A DNA stretch of 64,000 nucleotides from Pseudomonadota bacterium (lineage in GTDB: Bacteria > Pseudomonadota > Gammaproteobacteria > Acidiferrobacterales > Acidiferrobacteraceae), in NCBI GenBank assembly GCA_021816625.1, contig JAKAXM010000012.1, forward strand, positions 1-64,000. Direction: 5' to 3'. Below are positions 39,144-48,921 of this stretch, one piece after another (position 1 is the stretch's first letter; every line of letters begins with the position of its first letter). Made by a program: the position numbers and the translations under genes. Under the pieces are notes generated by a model. It saw only the letters and a program-made list of their open reading frames with translations. It ran no database searches and was not told where the DNA came from.

Positions 39144-39231
39144 TTAGGGTCTAGTTCGCTCCGGGGCTTGCGCAAAGCGCAAAGGCGCGTTAGGGTCTAG
39201 GACAACGCTAGCCGCCTGTCTGGCGGCGGCT
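39144..39231. repeat. Direct repeat pair and hairpin between gnd and pgi
   Basis: The 11-base sequence TTAGGGTCTAG occurs twice, at 39144-39154 and 39190-39200. It is followed by an inverted repeat AGCCGCC/GGCGGCT at 39210-39231 that could be a terminator for gnd. The repeats may be regulator sites or chance. Confidence 0.4.
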
Positions 39232-39295
39232 CTATCCAGGAAGCGAGGTCGAAGGAACGACCCGAATCAGGACTTATGGCTAGGAGGAGGCCGCC

Positions 39296-40981
39296 TTGGA
39301 TCATGACTTCGATGCACCGGCTGGGGATAAGCCCCCGGCGTCAACGGGTGGTGTGGGAGGGCTGCGCGGCCTTCCGGAATGGCATGCCCTCGAAAATCAC
39401 TTTCATGTCGTCGAGAAACTGACCCTGCGGGCGCTTTTCGATGCGGATCCAAACCGCGGGACAGAGCTTGCCGCGGAAGGTGCCGGACTCTATCTCGATT
39501 ACTCCAAGAATCGCATCACGCGCGAAACCATGCGGTTGCTGCTCGATCTCGCGCGTGCACGGGGCATTGAATCGCGGCGCGATGCCATGTTTCGCGGCGA
39601 GCGCATCAATGTGACGGAAGACCGCCCGGTCTTGCATGTGGCCTTGCGCGCGCCCGAGGACATGCGGATCGCAGTCGACGGCGCAGACGTTGTCCCCGAG
39701 GTCCACGCAGCGCTCGCGCACATGGCCGATTTCGCCGAAAAGATCCGCACGGGGGCCTGGCGCGGCTACACCGGGAAACGCATTCGCGCAGTGGTCAATA
39801 TCGGTATTGGAGGTTCTTATCTCGGCCCCGAGATGGCCTATCAGGCCTTGCGCCCCTTTGCGGATCCCGACATCGCCGTGCGCTTCATCGCCAACATCGA
39901 TGGCGAGGCCTTTGCCACTGCGGTCGCGGGCCTAAACGCCGAGGAGACGCTTTTCATCGTCTGCTCGAAGACCTTCACGACCCAGGAGACCATGATGAAC
40001 GCGCGCACCGCGCGCCGCTGGTGTGTCGCGGCGCTCGGAAACGACGCCGCGGTCGCCGCCCATTTCGTTGCGGTTTCGACCAATGTCGCAGAGGTCGCGC
40101 GCTTTGGGATCGACGCCGCGCACATGTTCGTGTTTTGGGACTGGGTCGGCGGACGGTATTCGCTGGGTTCGGCGGTAGGCCTGTCGCTCATGATCGCGAT
40201 TGGGCCGCAACAGTTTATGCAATTGCTTATCGGCTTCCGGGACATGGATGACCATTTCCGGTCCGCACCGCTCGCGCGCAATCTACCGGTTTTGATGGCC
40301 ATGATCGGTATCTGGTACAACAATTTCTTCGGCCTCGAGACGCAGGCCATTCTGCCCTATGCGCATGGTCTGATGCGTCTTCCGGCCTATCTGGAACAGC
40401 TCCAGATGGAAAGTAATGGCAAGCATGTGGATTTAGCCGGCCGCCCCCTGAGCTATCAGACAGGGCCCATCATCTGGGGCGAACCGGGGGTCGATGCGCA
40501 ACATTCGTTTTACCAGCTCTTGCATCAGGGCACGAAGATCGTCCCCTGTGACTTGATCGGATTCTTGCGGCCGGTCGTCGATGTCGCCGGGCACCATGAC
40601 ATCCTGACCGCCAATCTTTTCGCGCAAGCCGAGGCCCTGGCCTTTGGCCGTAGTCCCGAGGCTTTGGCCGCCGACGGCGTCCCGGATGGACAGATTTCGT
40701 ATCGAGTCTGCGTAGGCAACCGTCCCTCTACCATCATTCTGGGGGAACGGCTGGATCCGCGTACCTTGGGTGCGTTGATTGCCCTCTATGAGCACAGCGT
40801 CTTCACCCAAGGGGTGGTGTGGGATATCGATTCCTTCGACCAGTGGGGGGTCGAGCTTGGCAAGGTATTGGCGCGGCGTATCATCGCGGAACTGCAAAAT
40901 CAAGAGGCAGGCGAGGCCCATGATAGTTCGACGCGTGCCTTGATCAGGCGCTATCTCGCCGCGCGCACCCGCGCGCATTAG
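39296..40981 (+). CDS. pgi: Glucose-6-phosphate isomerase
   Basis: Interconverts glucose 6-phosphate and fructose 6-phosphate; 561 residues. Visible are [20 protein letters not shown] (about residues 164-183), the signature [19 protein letters not shown] (about 284-302), [11 protein letters not shown] (about 365-375) and the catalytic [19 protein letters not shown] (about 398-416). It starts at TTG 39296, preceded by AGGAGGAGG; the ATG inside is out of frame, so the rare start is well supported. It supplies glucose 6-phosphate toward glgC. Confidence 0.96.
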   Translation: MDHDFDAPAGDKPPASTGGVGGLRGLPEWHALENHFHVVEKLTLRALFDADPNRGTELAAEGAGLYLDYSKNRITRETMRLLLDLARARGIESRRDAMFRGERINVTEDRPVLHVALRAPEDMRIAVDGADVVPEVHAALAHMADFAEKIRTGAWRGYTGKRIRAVVNIGIGGSYLGPEMAYQALRPFADPDIAVRFIANIDGEAFATAVAGLNAEETLFIVCSKTFTTQETMMNARTARRWCVAALGNDAAVAAHFVAVSTNVAEVARFGIDAAHMFVFWDWVGGRYSLGSAVGLSLMIAIGPQQFMQLLIGFRDMDDHFRSAPLARNLPVLMAMIGIWYNNFFGLETQAILPYAHGLMRLPAYLEQLQMESNGKHVDLAGRPLSYQTGPIIWGEPGVDAQHSFYQLLHQGTKIVPCDLIGFLRPVVDVAGHHDILTANLFAQAEALAFGRSPEALAADGVPDGQISYRVCVGNRPSTIILGERLDPRTLGALIALYEHSVFTQGVVWDIDSFDQWGVELGKVLARRIIAELQNQEAGEAHDSSTRALIRRYLAARTRAH

Positions 40982-41100
40982 GGGGCGGAGTACCCGCGGA
41001 TCGCCGTGTGGCAAGCCGCGGCTTTAAGGAGATGCCCCGGTGGGTGCAGTAGGCTGCCGCGTGTCCCGAGCATTATTTTAAGATAAAGGAATCATGTCCC

Positions 41101-42366
41101 ATGGATCAGGCACCGCGCTTCGTGAGCGAACTCACCCGACGGACCTTGGCGCTCATCCTGGCCGGTGGCCGAGGTTCGCGCCTTAAGCATCTGACTCTGT
41201 GGCGCGCAAAGCCTGCCGTGCCGTTCGGTGGCAAGTTTCGCGTGATCGATTTTCCCTTATCGAATTGTGTCAATTCCGGAATCCGGCGCATCGGGGTCCT
41301 GACCCAGTACAAGGCCCATTCCCTCATTCACCACATCCAGAAGGGCTGGGGGACGTTGCGCGGCGATTTTGGCGAGTTCGTTGAGCTTCTGCCGGCCCAA
41401 CAACGCATCGAATCGTCGTGGTATGCAGGGACTGCCGATGCCGTATACCAAAACCTCGACATTGTGCGCAATCATGCCCCTGACCATGTCCTGATTCTCG
41501 CAGGCGACCATGTCTATAAAATGGACTACGGCCCCATGATCGCCTACCACGTCAAAAAGCGCGCCGATCTCACCGTGGGCTGCGTGCACGTGCCGCTGGA
41601 TCGGGCGAGCGAGTTTGGTGTCATGGCCGTCGACGACGATGGACGCATATCACGGTTTGATGAGAAGCCGCCGCAGCCGACTCCCACCGTGCCGGGTGGC
41701 CAGACGGCGCTTGCGTCCATGGGAATATATGTCTTTAGCGCGGGATTTCTGTACGAACAATTGATCAAGGATGCCGATCGCAAGACCTCGCGACACGATT
41801 TTGGGCACGACATCATCCCGGAGGCCTTGCCGCGCTATCGGGTGATGGCGTACGCCTTCGCCAGCGCTCACACGGGGCAATCGGCCTACTGGCGGGATGT
41901 GGGTACGCTGGATGCGTATTGGGAGGCCAATATGGAGTTGATCGACGTGACCCCCGAGCTCAATCTGTACGATACCTCATGGCCGATTTGGACCTACCAG
42001 GAACAGCACCCACCGGCCAAGTTCATTTTTGATGAAGACGATGGACGACGAGGTATGGCGGTAGATTCGATGGTGTCGGGCGGTTGCGTGATCTCGGGGG
42101 CCAAGATCCATCATTCGCTGCTGTTTTCCGCGGTGCACGCGCATTCATATGCCGAGGTCACGGATTCCGTGGTGATGGGTAACGTCGACATTGGCCGGCG
42201 CGCACATATCCGCCGCGCGGTCATCGACAAGGGTTGCCGGATTCCGCCGGATGCGATCATAGGCTGGGACCGCGCCGCCGACGAACAACGCTATCACGTC
42301 ACGCCAGGCGGGATCGTGGTGGTGACCCCGGAGATGTTGGGCCAGGATCTGCACCATGCCCGATAA
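41101..42366 (+). CDS. glgC: Glucose-1-phosphate adenylyltransferase
   Basis: ADP-glucose pyrophosphorylase, the committed and usually allosterically controlled step of glycogen synthesis; 421 residues. The nucleotide loop LAGGRGSRLKHLT (about residues 20-32), AKPAVPFGGKFRVIDFPLSN (about 36-55), the SWYAGTADAVYQN segment and the C-terminal left-handed helix repeats are present. AAAGGA lies 10 bases before the start. It overlaps the GH57 gene by 11 bases, so the two are translated from one message. Confidence 0.97.
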   Translation: MDQAPRFVSELTRRTLALILAGGRGSRLKHLTLWRAKPAVPFGGKFRVIDFPLSNCVNSGIRRIGVLTQYKAHSLIHHIQKGWGTLRGDFGEFVELLPAQQRIESSWYAGTADAVYQNLDIVRNHAPDHVLILAGDHVYKMDYGPMIAYHVKKRADLTVGCVHVPLDRASEFGVMAVDDDGRISRFDEKPPQPTPTVPGGQTALASMGIYVFSAGFLYEQLIKDADRKTSRHDFGHDIIPEALPRYRVMAYAFASAHTGQSAYWRDVGTLDAYWEANMELIDVTPELNLYDTSWPIWTYQEQHPPAKFIFDEDDGRRGMAVDSMVSGGCVISGAKIHHSLLFSAVHAHSYAEVTDSVVMGNVDIGRRAHIRRAVIDKGCRIPPDAIIGWDRAADEQRYHVTPGGIVVVTPEMLGQDLHHAR

Positions 42367-44056
42367 GGGAGGTCTGGAGCTCGTTTTGTGCTGGCACATG
42401 CATCAGCCCCAGTACCGGCGCAGTGCCGATGGCGTGTACCAGCAGCCCTGGGTCTATCTGCACGCCATCAAGGATTACGCCGATATGGCGGCCCACCTGG
42501 AAGCCGTTCCAGCGGCCCGCGCAGTGGTCAATTTTGCGCCTATCCTGCTCGATCAGATCGCCGATTACGTCACGCAGGTGGAGACGCATCTGCGTCACGG
42601 TACGCCGCTACGCGACCCGGTCCTGGCGGGCCTATCCGAGGTGTACCCCGCGTCTGCCGCCGATCGTGCGGCCCTCGTCGCGAGCTATCTGCGCGCCAAT
42701 CCGACGCGCATGATCGACCGGTTTCCGGTCTTGCGCCGGCTATCGGCGCTCGCTGCCCCCTTGCGGGAAGATCCGCGCCTGGGCGGCTATGTGAGCGATA
42801 CCTATCTGCGCGATCTGGCGGTTTGGTATCACCTGGCGTGGGTGGGTGAGACGGTGCGTCGCGATGACGCCCGCGTAGCGGCCCTTGCCGCGCAGGCGCA
42901 AGGGTTCGAGGCATCGGCTCTTCGGGGTCTCTTGGCGCTTATAGGCGAGGTGCTGGCAGGCCTCGTGCCGCGCTACAAGCGCCTGGCCGATGAGGGTCGC
43001 GTGGAACTGTCCTTTACCCCCTATGCGCACCCCATCATCCCTTTGATGTTGGATTTTGCGGTCGCGCGCGAGGCACAGCCCGACATCATTTTACCGAGGG
43101 CGCACCATTATCCGGGGGGTCTGGAACGTGCCCGTTGGCAGATACACGCAGGTCAAGCCGCCTTTCGGCGTCATTTCGATCGGGAGCCGGCCGGCTGCTG
43201 GCCGGCGGAGGGCGGGCTGAGCGCCGCGCTGCTGGCCCTGCTGGATGAAGCGGGGGTGTCGTGGACGGCGAGCGGCGAACGCGTGTTGCGCCACAGCTTC
43301 GCCGCCCAATCCCGGGGGGGGGACGAGGCGAGCGTGCACCGTGCCTTTGCCGTGCCCAGCAGCAGGCTCCGTTGTTTTTTCCGGGACGACGGGCTGTCGG
43401 ACCTTATCGGGTTTTCCTATGCACACTGGCACGCTGACGACGCGGTCGCGAATCTCCTTTCGCATTTGGAAAACATTGCGCGGCTGTCTGCGGCCGAAGA
43501 GCCCCCGCTCGTGGCGATCATTATGGATGGCGAAAACGCCTGGGAGTATTACCCCGAGAACGGCTATTACTTTCTCCGAACGCTCTATGAGCGGCTCGCG
43601 GATCATCCCGTCATCCGGCTGACGACCTTTTCCGATTATTTGGCGCGTCACGCAGTGCCTGCGGAATTGCCGCCCTTGGTCGCGGGCAGTTGGGTGAATG
43701 GGACCTTTGCTACCTGGATCGGCAGCCCCGACAAGAATCGCGGTTGGGATATGTTGGTGCAAGCCAAGATCGATTACGACCGCGTCATGGCCACCGGGCG
43801 CCTTACCCCCGAGGAGCGCGCGCGGGCGGCCGAGGCACTGGCCGTCTGCGAGGGCTCCGACTGGTGCTGGTGGTTTGGGGATTACAACCCGCGTGCCTCG
43901 GTCATGGATTTCGAGGCGCTCTATCGGCGTCACCTTCATGATCTTTACGACATCCTGGGGGTCACGCCACCGGCCTTTATAGACGAGGCCTTTACCGAGC
44001 AGCAGCGCGAGGAGATCGGGCGTGGGGGCGCTATGCGGGCGGCGGACGCCGTATGA
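42356..44056 (+). CDS. Glycoside hydrolase family 57 protein (amylase-like)
   Basis: A 566-residue cytoplasmic GH57 enzyme. Family region 1 is LCWHMHQPQYRR (about residues 9-20), the region-3 nucleophile Glu lies in GCWPAEGGLS (about 281-290), the region-4 acid Asp is in FFRDDGLSDLIGFSYAHWH (about 341-359), and region 5 is IMDGENAWEYYPENG (about 388-402). All active-site regions appear intact, so it should cleave or transfer alpha-glucan chains, as alpha-amylase or 4-alpha-glucanotransferase. The exact reaction is not decided by sequence. It overlaps glgC by 11 bases and malQ by 4. Confidence 0.9.
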   Translation: MPDKGGLELVLCWHMHQPQYRRSADGVYQQPWVYLHAIKDYADMAAHLEAVPAARAVVNFAPILLDQIADYVTQVETHLRHGTPLRDPVLAGLSEVYPASAADRAALVASYLRANPTRMIDRFPVLRRLSALAAPLREDPRLGGYVSDTYLRDLAVWYHLAWVGETVRRDDARVAALAAQAQGFEASALRGLLALIGEVLAGLVPRYKRLADEGRVELSFTPYAHPIIPLMLDFAVAREAQPDIILPRAHHYPGGLERARWQIHAGQAAFRRHFDREPAGCWPAEGGLSAALLALLDEAGVSWTASGERVLRHSFAAQSRGGDEASVHRAFAVPSSRLRCFFRDDGLSDLIGFSYAHWHADDAVANLLSHLENIARLSAAEEPPLVAIIMDGENAWEYYPENGYYFLRTLYERLADHPVIRLTTFSDYLARHAVPAELPPLVAGSWVNGTFATWIGSPDKNRGWDMLVQAKIDYDRVMATGRLTPEERARAAEALAVCEGSDWCWWFGDYNPRASVMDFEALYRRHLHDLYDILGVTPPAFIDEAFTEQQREEIGRGGAMRAADAV

Positions 44057-45528
44057 CGGAGGGTCATGTGCCGGCAGCGGCCGTTCTTGACCGCCGGAGG
44101 CTCGGGGTGTTGCTGCACCCAAGCTCCCTGCCGGGGGCAGGTCCCAAAGGCGATCTCGGTTGCGGGGCGCGGCGTTTCGTGGATACGCTTGTGGCGGCGG
44201 GCGTATCGATCTGGCAGGTGTTGCCGCTTGGGCCGCCGGGTGGTGGCTCGCCCTATAATAGTTCTTCGGCCTACGCCGGCGATCCAGGCCTCATCAGTCT
44301 CGAGGATCTGATGGAGTCTGGACTGCTTACCGCCGCCGAGGCGCAGGAAGGGCTTGCTGATGAGGGCGCGCGGCGACGCGTCATCGGTGTCGCCTGGCCG
44401 CGCTTTCAAGGGCGCCCGGCGGAGATGCGCGCGCTTGCAGATTTCGGCAGGCGCCACGAGGCGTGGCTTACGGATTATGCGCTCTACGGCTGCATCAAGG
44501 AGCAGTGTGCGGGGGCGCCGTGGTGGGAATGGCCGCCGGCATTCAAGGACCGCGACGCAGCGGCGTTGGCGACCATTCGGGAACACGTCTCCTGTCAGTT
44601 GCGCATCTTCGAGCAGTTTTTGTTCTTTCAGCAATGGCATGCCTTGCGGGCCTATGCCGCCGCGCGCGGCGTGCGCTTCTTCGGCGACATCCCGATCTTC
44701 GTGGCCGAAGATAGTGCCGATGTATGGGCGCACCGCGATCTCTTCGTACTGGATGCCTTTGGACGTCCCGAGATCGTCACGGGCGTGCCCCCCGATTACT
44801 TCTCGGCCCACGGCCAGCGCTGGGGCAATCCTCACTATCGCTGGGAGCGTATGGAGTCAGACGGTTTCGCGTGGTGGCAAGCGCGCATCGCGACCCAGCG
44901 CGATCTGTTCGACTGGATCCGGATCGATCACTTCCGGGGTTTCGCGGGGGCGTGGGCGATCCCGTTTTCTGCGGCGACGGCGACGGTCGGCGAATGGCGT
45001 CCGGTTCCGGGGGATGCGTTGCTCAAGGCCCTGCGCGCAAGCTTGGGCGAACTGCCGTTAATCGCCGAGGATCTGGGCCTTATCACAGATGATGTCTATG
45101 CCTTGCGCGACCGTTACGGTCTGCCTGGGATGCGCGTCTTGCAGTTTGGTTTTGATGGCGACCCGCGCAACCCCCATCTGCCTCATAACTATGATGAGAA
45201 CTGCGTCGCCTATACGGGCACTCATGACAATGATACGACCGCAGGCTGGTATGCGGGGCTCGCCCCTGCCGAGCGCGAGCGGGCCATCGAGTACCTGGGC
45301 ACAGACGACATCGTGCCAGCGCTTGTGCGCGCGGTCATTGCCTCGGTCGCGCGGTTTGCGATCATCCCCTGGCAAGATGTGCTGGGGCTCGGCAGTGCCG
45401 CGCGCATGAATACCCCGGGGGTACCGGAAGGCAACTGGCGGTTCCGGTTCTCTTGGTCTGAGGTGTCGTCCCGCGAGCTTGGCCGCCTCGCGCGGCTCGC
45501 CTTTCTCTACGGCCGCAAGACCCCCTGA
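44053..45528 (+). CDS. malQ: 4-alpha-glucanotransferase (amylomaltase)
   Basis: A GH77 enzyme, 491 residues, that transfers maltodextrin segments and releases glucose. LLHPSSLPG (about residues 18-26), GDIPIFVAEDSADVWAH, the nucleophile region IRIDHFRGFAGAW (about 292-304), the general acid in LIAEDLGLI and the GTHDNDTTAGWYAG segment are conserved. It starts in the ATGA overlap with the GH57 gene. The end is followed by a 413-base spacer. Confidence 0.96.
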   Translation: MTEGHVPAAAVLDRRRLGVLLHPSSLPGAGPKGDLGCGARRFVDTLVAAGVSIWQVLPLGPPGGGSPYNSSSAYAGDPGLISLEDLMESGLLTAAEAQEGLADEGARRRVIGVAWPRFQGRPAEMRALADFGRRHEAWLTDYALYGCIKEQCAGAPWWEWPPAFKDRDAAALATIREHVSCQLRIFEQFLFFQQWHALRAYAAARGVRFFGDIPIFVAEDSADVWAHRDLFVLDAFGRPEIVTGVPPDYFSAHGQRWGNPHYRWERMESDGFAWWQARIATQRDLFDWIRIDHFRGFAGAWAIPFSAATATVGEWRPVPGDALLKALRASLGELPLIAEDLGLITDDVYALRDRYGLPGMRVLQFGFDGDPRNPHLPHNYDENCVAYTGTHDNDTTAGWYAGLAPAERERAIEYLGTDDIVPALVRAVIASVARFAIIPWQDVLGLGSAARMNTPGVPEGNWRFRFSWSEVSSRELGRLARLAFLYGRKTP

Positions 45529-45941
45529 TCCGCGGCTTGTTGAGGGAAGCTCCGATTGAGCCCCCATACCCAAGCCGCCACGGCGCAATAGCGCAGGTTT
45601 AAAGGGATAAAGGGCGTAGGCGAGATTACCTTAAGCCTCCGGCCCCATGCCCCGGGCGCAAGACTTGACGAACCGGCGTTACCGTCATAAGGGCGTCGTA
45701 AACGCAGTCGAGCGCTCGCCCATCTCGACCTTATGTCCAAACGCCCGTTACGGCCCCTGCGGACGTCGCCCGTCCGCAAAACAGCAAGCGCTCCTCAGAA
45801 TAATACCAAAAAGTGCCCTATACGGCCTCGCCAGACGCCTCTCGCGTCCGAAATCCCGTCCGTGTGTGGCCCTTGCGGCGCACGGTGTCGGAAATGCCCG
45901 GCAGTTCGGTGATTCTTGCGGTTTTACGGCCGGACTGCTGT
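45529..45941. other. Non-coding spacer between convergent malQ and glgP
   Basis: These 413 bases have no convincing gene; the open frames on both strands lack a ribosome-binding site and known motifs, and the region looks less GC-rich than its neighbours. A small hairpin, GGACG-TCGCC-CGTCC, is near 45760-45776. I see no terminator with a T-run, and no insertion-sequence ends. Confidence 0.4.
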
Positions 45942-48497
45942 TTAGAGCCACACCATGCACCCCATCTCGAAGCGGTGCATGAGCAGCGGGTGATAGGGGA
46001 ACAGGCGTACCCGCAGACTTTGTAAACCTGGCGTGCGCGGTTCGTGACGCAAGCGCCATAGCAAGCGACCCTCCTCGTCGACCCCGGCGTGGGTGAAGGC
46101 CACCTGTTCGCGTAAGACATACTCGCCATTATCGTCCAGGCCTTCGAACAGACACTCGACGACCAAGTCCTCGGCGGTCAGGCCGTTGCCATGGACGTGG
46201 ACCGAGATCTCGAGGGTGGCACCCGCCGTAAGGGCCTCGGGCATAGGTCCCGGGTTTTGGAGTCGCACACCAGGCCACGCCGCGGCGACACGGGCCTTCC
46301 AGGCGGCGAGCGTGCGCGCCCCCCGGGCGTTGTCTGCGGCGAGCGCGCGGGCGTGAGTCGCGGCCTTGTGGTAATAGTCGCGGGCATATTCCGAGACCAT
46401 GCGCTCGGCGTTGAATACGGGCATGGCCTGGCGCATCGCAGCCTTCGACATGGCGATCCAGGGTTTTGAGTAACCGTGCTCGGCGGCATCAAAATAGAGC
46501 GGCACGACCTGCTGTTCGAGGACATCGAGGATCTCGGCGCCTTCCTCGCGGGCCCGCTGGGCGCTCTCGATAGGCCCCTTGTGGGGGCAAATGCCCCAGC
46601 CGTTGTCGCCGGTGTACCCCTCGCCCCACCACCCATCGAGGATGCTGAGATTCACGATACCGTTGATCGCGGCCTTCTGGCCAGACGTGCCGCTTGCCTC
46701 GAGGGGGTATTCTGGGGTGTTCAACCAGACGTCGACACCGGTTACCAGTCGCCGGGCAAGGGCGAGGTCATAGCCTTCGATCAGGATGATCTTGCCCTCG
46801 AATTCGGGGCGGCGCGAAAAGTCATGGATCAGGCGGATCAGGTTTTGCCCCGGATGGTCATGGGGGTGGGCCTTGCCGGCAAACAGCAAAAGCAGGGGAT
46901 GGTCGGGATCGTTCAGGAGGCGCGCCAGCCGTTCCGGGTTTTCAAACAAAAGCCCGGCGCGTTTATAGGTCGCAAAACGTCGCGCGAAGCCGATTACAAG
47001 CGGCCCCTTGGTGTCAGGCTCGAGCTGACGTGTCAGGCGCCGGATCACGCCTTCGCCGACCCCGTTACGGCGGTACTGGCGGACGACCCGGGTCTTGACG
47101 GCTTCAAGCATGGTGCTCTTTAGGGATTGATGGACGCTCCAGTAGCTATGGTCCGGGATCCCATCGATCCGGTCCCAGTATGCGGCCTCGGTCAACTTGT
47201 TGCGCCATTCACTTCCGAAGCGCACGTCGAATAGACTGCTCCATTCGTGGGCCAGGAAGGTCGCGACATGGATTCCGTTCGTGACATAGCCCACCGGGTT
47301 TTCTGCCCAGGGGATCTGCGGCCATATATAGGCCTCCATCCGCGATGCCACCCCGCCGTGGATGCGACTTACCCCGTTGTGCAGGCGTGAGCCGCGCAGG
47401 GCGAATGCGGTCATATTGAAGCCCCCTTGGCTTATGGGGCTCGAACCCAGGGACTTAAGGGTCCCGAGGTCGATCTTAAGGTCCGCCACGTAGGGTTCCA
47501 GATAGCGCCCAAAAAGTTCCTCATCGAAGATGTCGTGACCCGCCGGTACCGGGGTGTGGGTCGTAAAGACGGTCCCCGCCGCAACCATTTCCAGTGCAGC
47601 CTCGAAATCGAGACCGGCGGCCGTGTGTTCCCGGCAGCGCTCCACGATCTGGAAGGCCGGATGACCTTCGTTGATATGCCAGACGGTGGGATCGAGGCCG
47701 ACGGCGCGTAGGGCACGCACGCCCCCTATGCCCAATACGATCTCCTGTTGCAGCCGGGTCGTGCGGTCGCCCCCATAGAGCTGGCAGGTGATGGCGCGGT
47801 CAGCGGACGCGTTCGCGGGGATATCGCTATCCAAGAGATAGAGCGTGATATGGCCGGCCATGACCTGCCAGACCTTCAGGGCGACCGTGCGTCCTGGTAG
47901 TGCCACCGTCACCAGTAGGTCGTGTCCATCGGCGCCCCGTACCGGCACGACCGGTAGATCCGCCAGCACGGCCGGCGCCGTGCCCACGATCTGGTTGCCT
48001 TGGTTGTCGATGGTTTGCGTGAAATAACCCTGGCGATAGAGCAAACCCACGGCGACGAAGGGAAGCCCGAGGTCGCTTGCGGCCTTACAATGATCGCCCG
48101 CCAGGATGCCAAGCCCGCCGGAATAGATCTGCAGGCTTTCATGAAACCCGAACTCAGCGCAGAAGTAGGCTACCAGGTCGCGCTTGGGATCCAGCGGAAT
48201 GAGTTTCGAGGGGATGCGTTCGGCGTGGTAGGCATCGTGCAGCGATAGTGCCCGCTGGTATTCCTCAAGAAATATAGGGTCTTGCGCCGCCTCGTCGAGC
48301 CGCGATTGGGCGACTCGCCGGAGCATGAGCTTGGGATTGCGGCCGCAGCGCTCCCATAGCGCCGGGTCGAGGCGCACGAAGAGCGAGCGGATCGGCCGAT
48401 TCCAGCTATAGAGCAGATCCCCGGCAAGCTCCACAAGCCGCGCGAGGCGATTGGGGATGATGGGTTGAACTTCCAAGGGATAGCGAGTACTGGACAC
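45942..48497 (-). CDS. glgP: Alpha-glucan phosphorylase (DUF3417 type)
   Basis: A GT35 phosphorylase, 851 residues, that releases glucose 1-phosphate from glucan ends using pyridoxal phosphate. It is the form with an N-terminal DUF3417 region (ARLVELAGDLLYSWNRPIRSLF, about residues 15-36 in two parts). The core has YSGGLGILAGDHCKAASDLG, NEGHPAF and the pyridoxal-lysine region EASGTSGQKAAINGIVNLS. The frame is open to 48812, but conserved sequence begins at the GTG at 48497, which I take as the start. It faces away from glgB. Confidence 0.93.
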   Translation of the reverse strand: MSSTRYPLEVQPIIPNRLARLVELAGDLLYSWNRPIRSLFVRLDPALWERCGRNPKLMLRRVAQSRLDEAAQDPIFLEEYQRALSLHDAYHAERIPSKLIPLDPKRDLVAYFCAEFGFHESLQIYSGGLGILAGDHCKAASDLGLPFVAVGLLYRQGYFTQTIDNQGNQIVGTAPAVLADLPVVPVRGADGHDLLVTVALPGRTVALKVWQVMAGHITLYLLDSDIPANASADRAITCQLYGGDRTTRLQQEIVLGIGGVRALRAVGLDPTVWHINEGHPAFQIVERCREHTAAGLDFEAALEMVAAGTVFTTHTPVPAGHDIFDEELFGRYLEPYVADLKIDLGTLKSLGSSPISQGGFNMTAFALRGSRLHNGVSRIHGGVASRMEAYIWPQIPWAENPVGYVTNGIHVATFLAHEWSSLFDVRFGSEWRNKLTEAAYWDRIDGIPDHSYWSVHQSLKSTMLEAVKTRVVRQYRRNGVGEGVIRRLTRQLEPDTKGPLVIGFARRFATYKRAGLLFENPERLARLLNDPDHPLLLLFAGKAHPHDHPGQNLIRLIHDFSRRPEFEGKIILIEGYDLALARRLVTGVDVWLNTPEYPLEASGTSGQKAAINGIVNLSILDGWWGEGYTGDNGWGICPHKGPIESAQRAREEGAEILDVLEQQVVPLYFDAAEHGYSKPWIAMSKAAMRQAMPVFNAERMVSEYARDYYHKAATHARALAADNARGARTLAAWKARVAAAWPGVRLQNPGPMPEALTAGATLEISVHVHGNGLTAEDLVVECLFEGLDDNGEYVLREQVAFTHAGVDEEGRLLWRLRHEPRTPGLQSLRVRLFPYHPLLMHRFEMGCMVWL

Positions 48498-48921
48498 GTT
48501 GAGGACCTTTGAAATCGCAAGGGCGGGGCGCCCCCGTCTCTTGGTATTATGCCACAGTGCCCATGGCGCCTTGCTATCCATAGCACGGATCGGGCCGCCG
48601 TGGCAGGGCCTTTTGGACCCGACCTTCTGATCGTGCCCAAGCTTAGCGCATGGTCTGCCCCATTGTGGCTCGGACATGGGTCTCTGTTTTGTGAATGGCG
48701 GTACTGTGTATGCTCTCACGCTCATAGAATGGTGACCTGGTACAAAGTCTGTTCCTTGTTGTTTTTTAAGGGGAGCCGGCCGCACGAGCCGCGTTGCGCG
48801 CGTGCCGCGCATATTTCGCTACTTGTCATCTGGTGGCATCGTCCGTAACATGCCTTGTTAGGTCTGGTCCCGCGGGCGCGCCGCGTGGCATGGATCCACC
48901 ACCGACAACGGAGGGCAGGGA
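48498..48921. other. Divergent promoter region glgP / glgB
   Basis: A 424-base spacer between divergent genes, without a gene of its own. For glgP a CATAAT -10 (minus strand, 48546-48551) lies about 50 bases before the GTG. For glgB a promoter candidate is listed separately. The open frame through part of this region is the unneeded extension of glgP. Confidence 0.45.
48823..48851 (+). promoter_or_regulatory. Sigma-70-type promoter of glgB
   Basis: TTGTCA (48823-48828), a 17-base spacer and TAACAT (48846-48851), about 70 bases before the glgB start. It probably drives the whole glgB-glgE-treS-glgX-treZ-treY run, since later gaps are short. Confidence 0.5.

Noticed and set aside
43091-44122. 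343-codon minus-strand open frame across the GH57/malQ junction
   Set aside because: Antisense to two conserved enzymes and has no ribosome-binding site or recognisable domain.
45647-45982. Possible small gene in the malQ-glgP spacer
   Set aside because: No ribosome-binding site and no similarity to any family I know, and its end overlaps glgP on the opposite strand.
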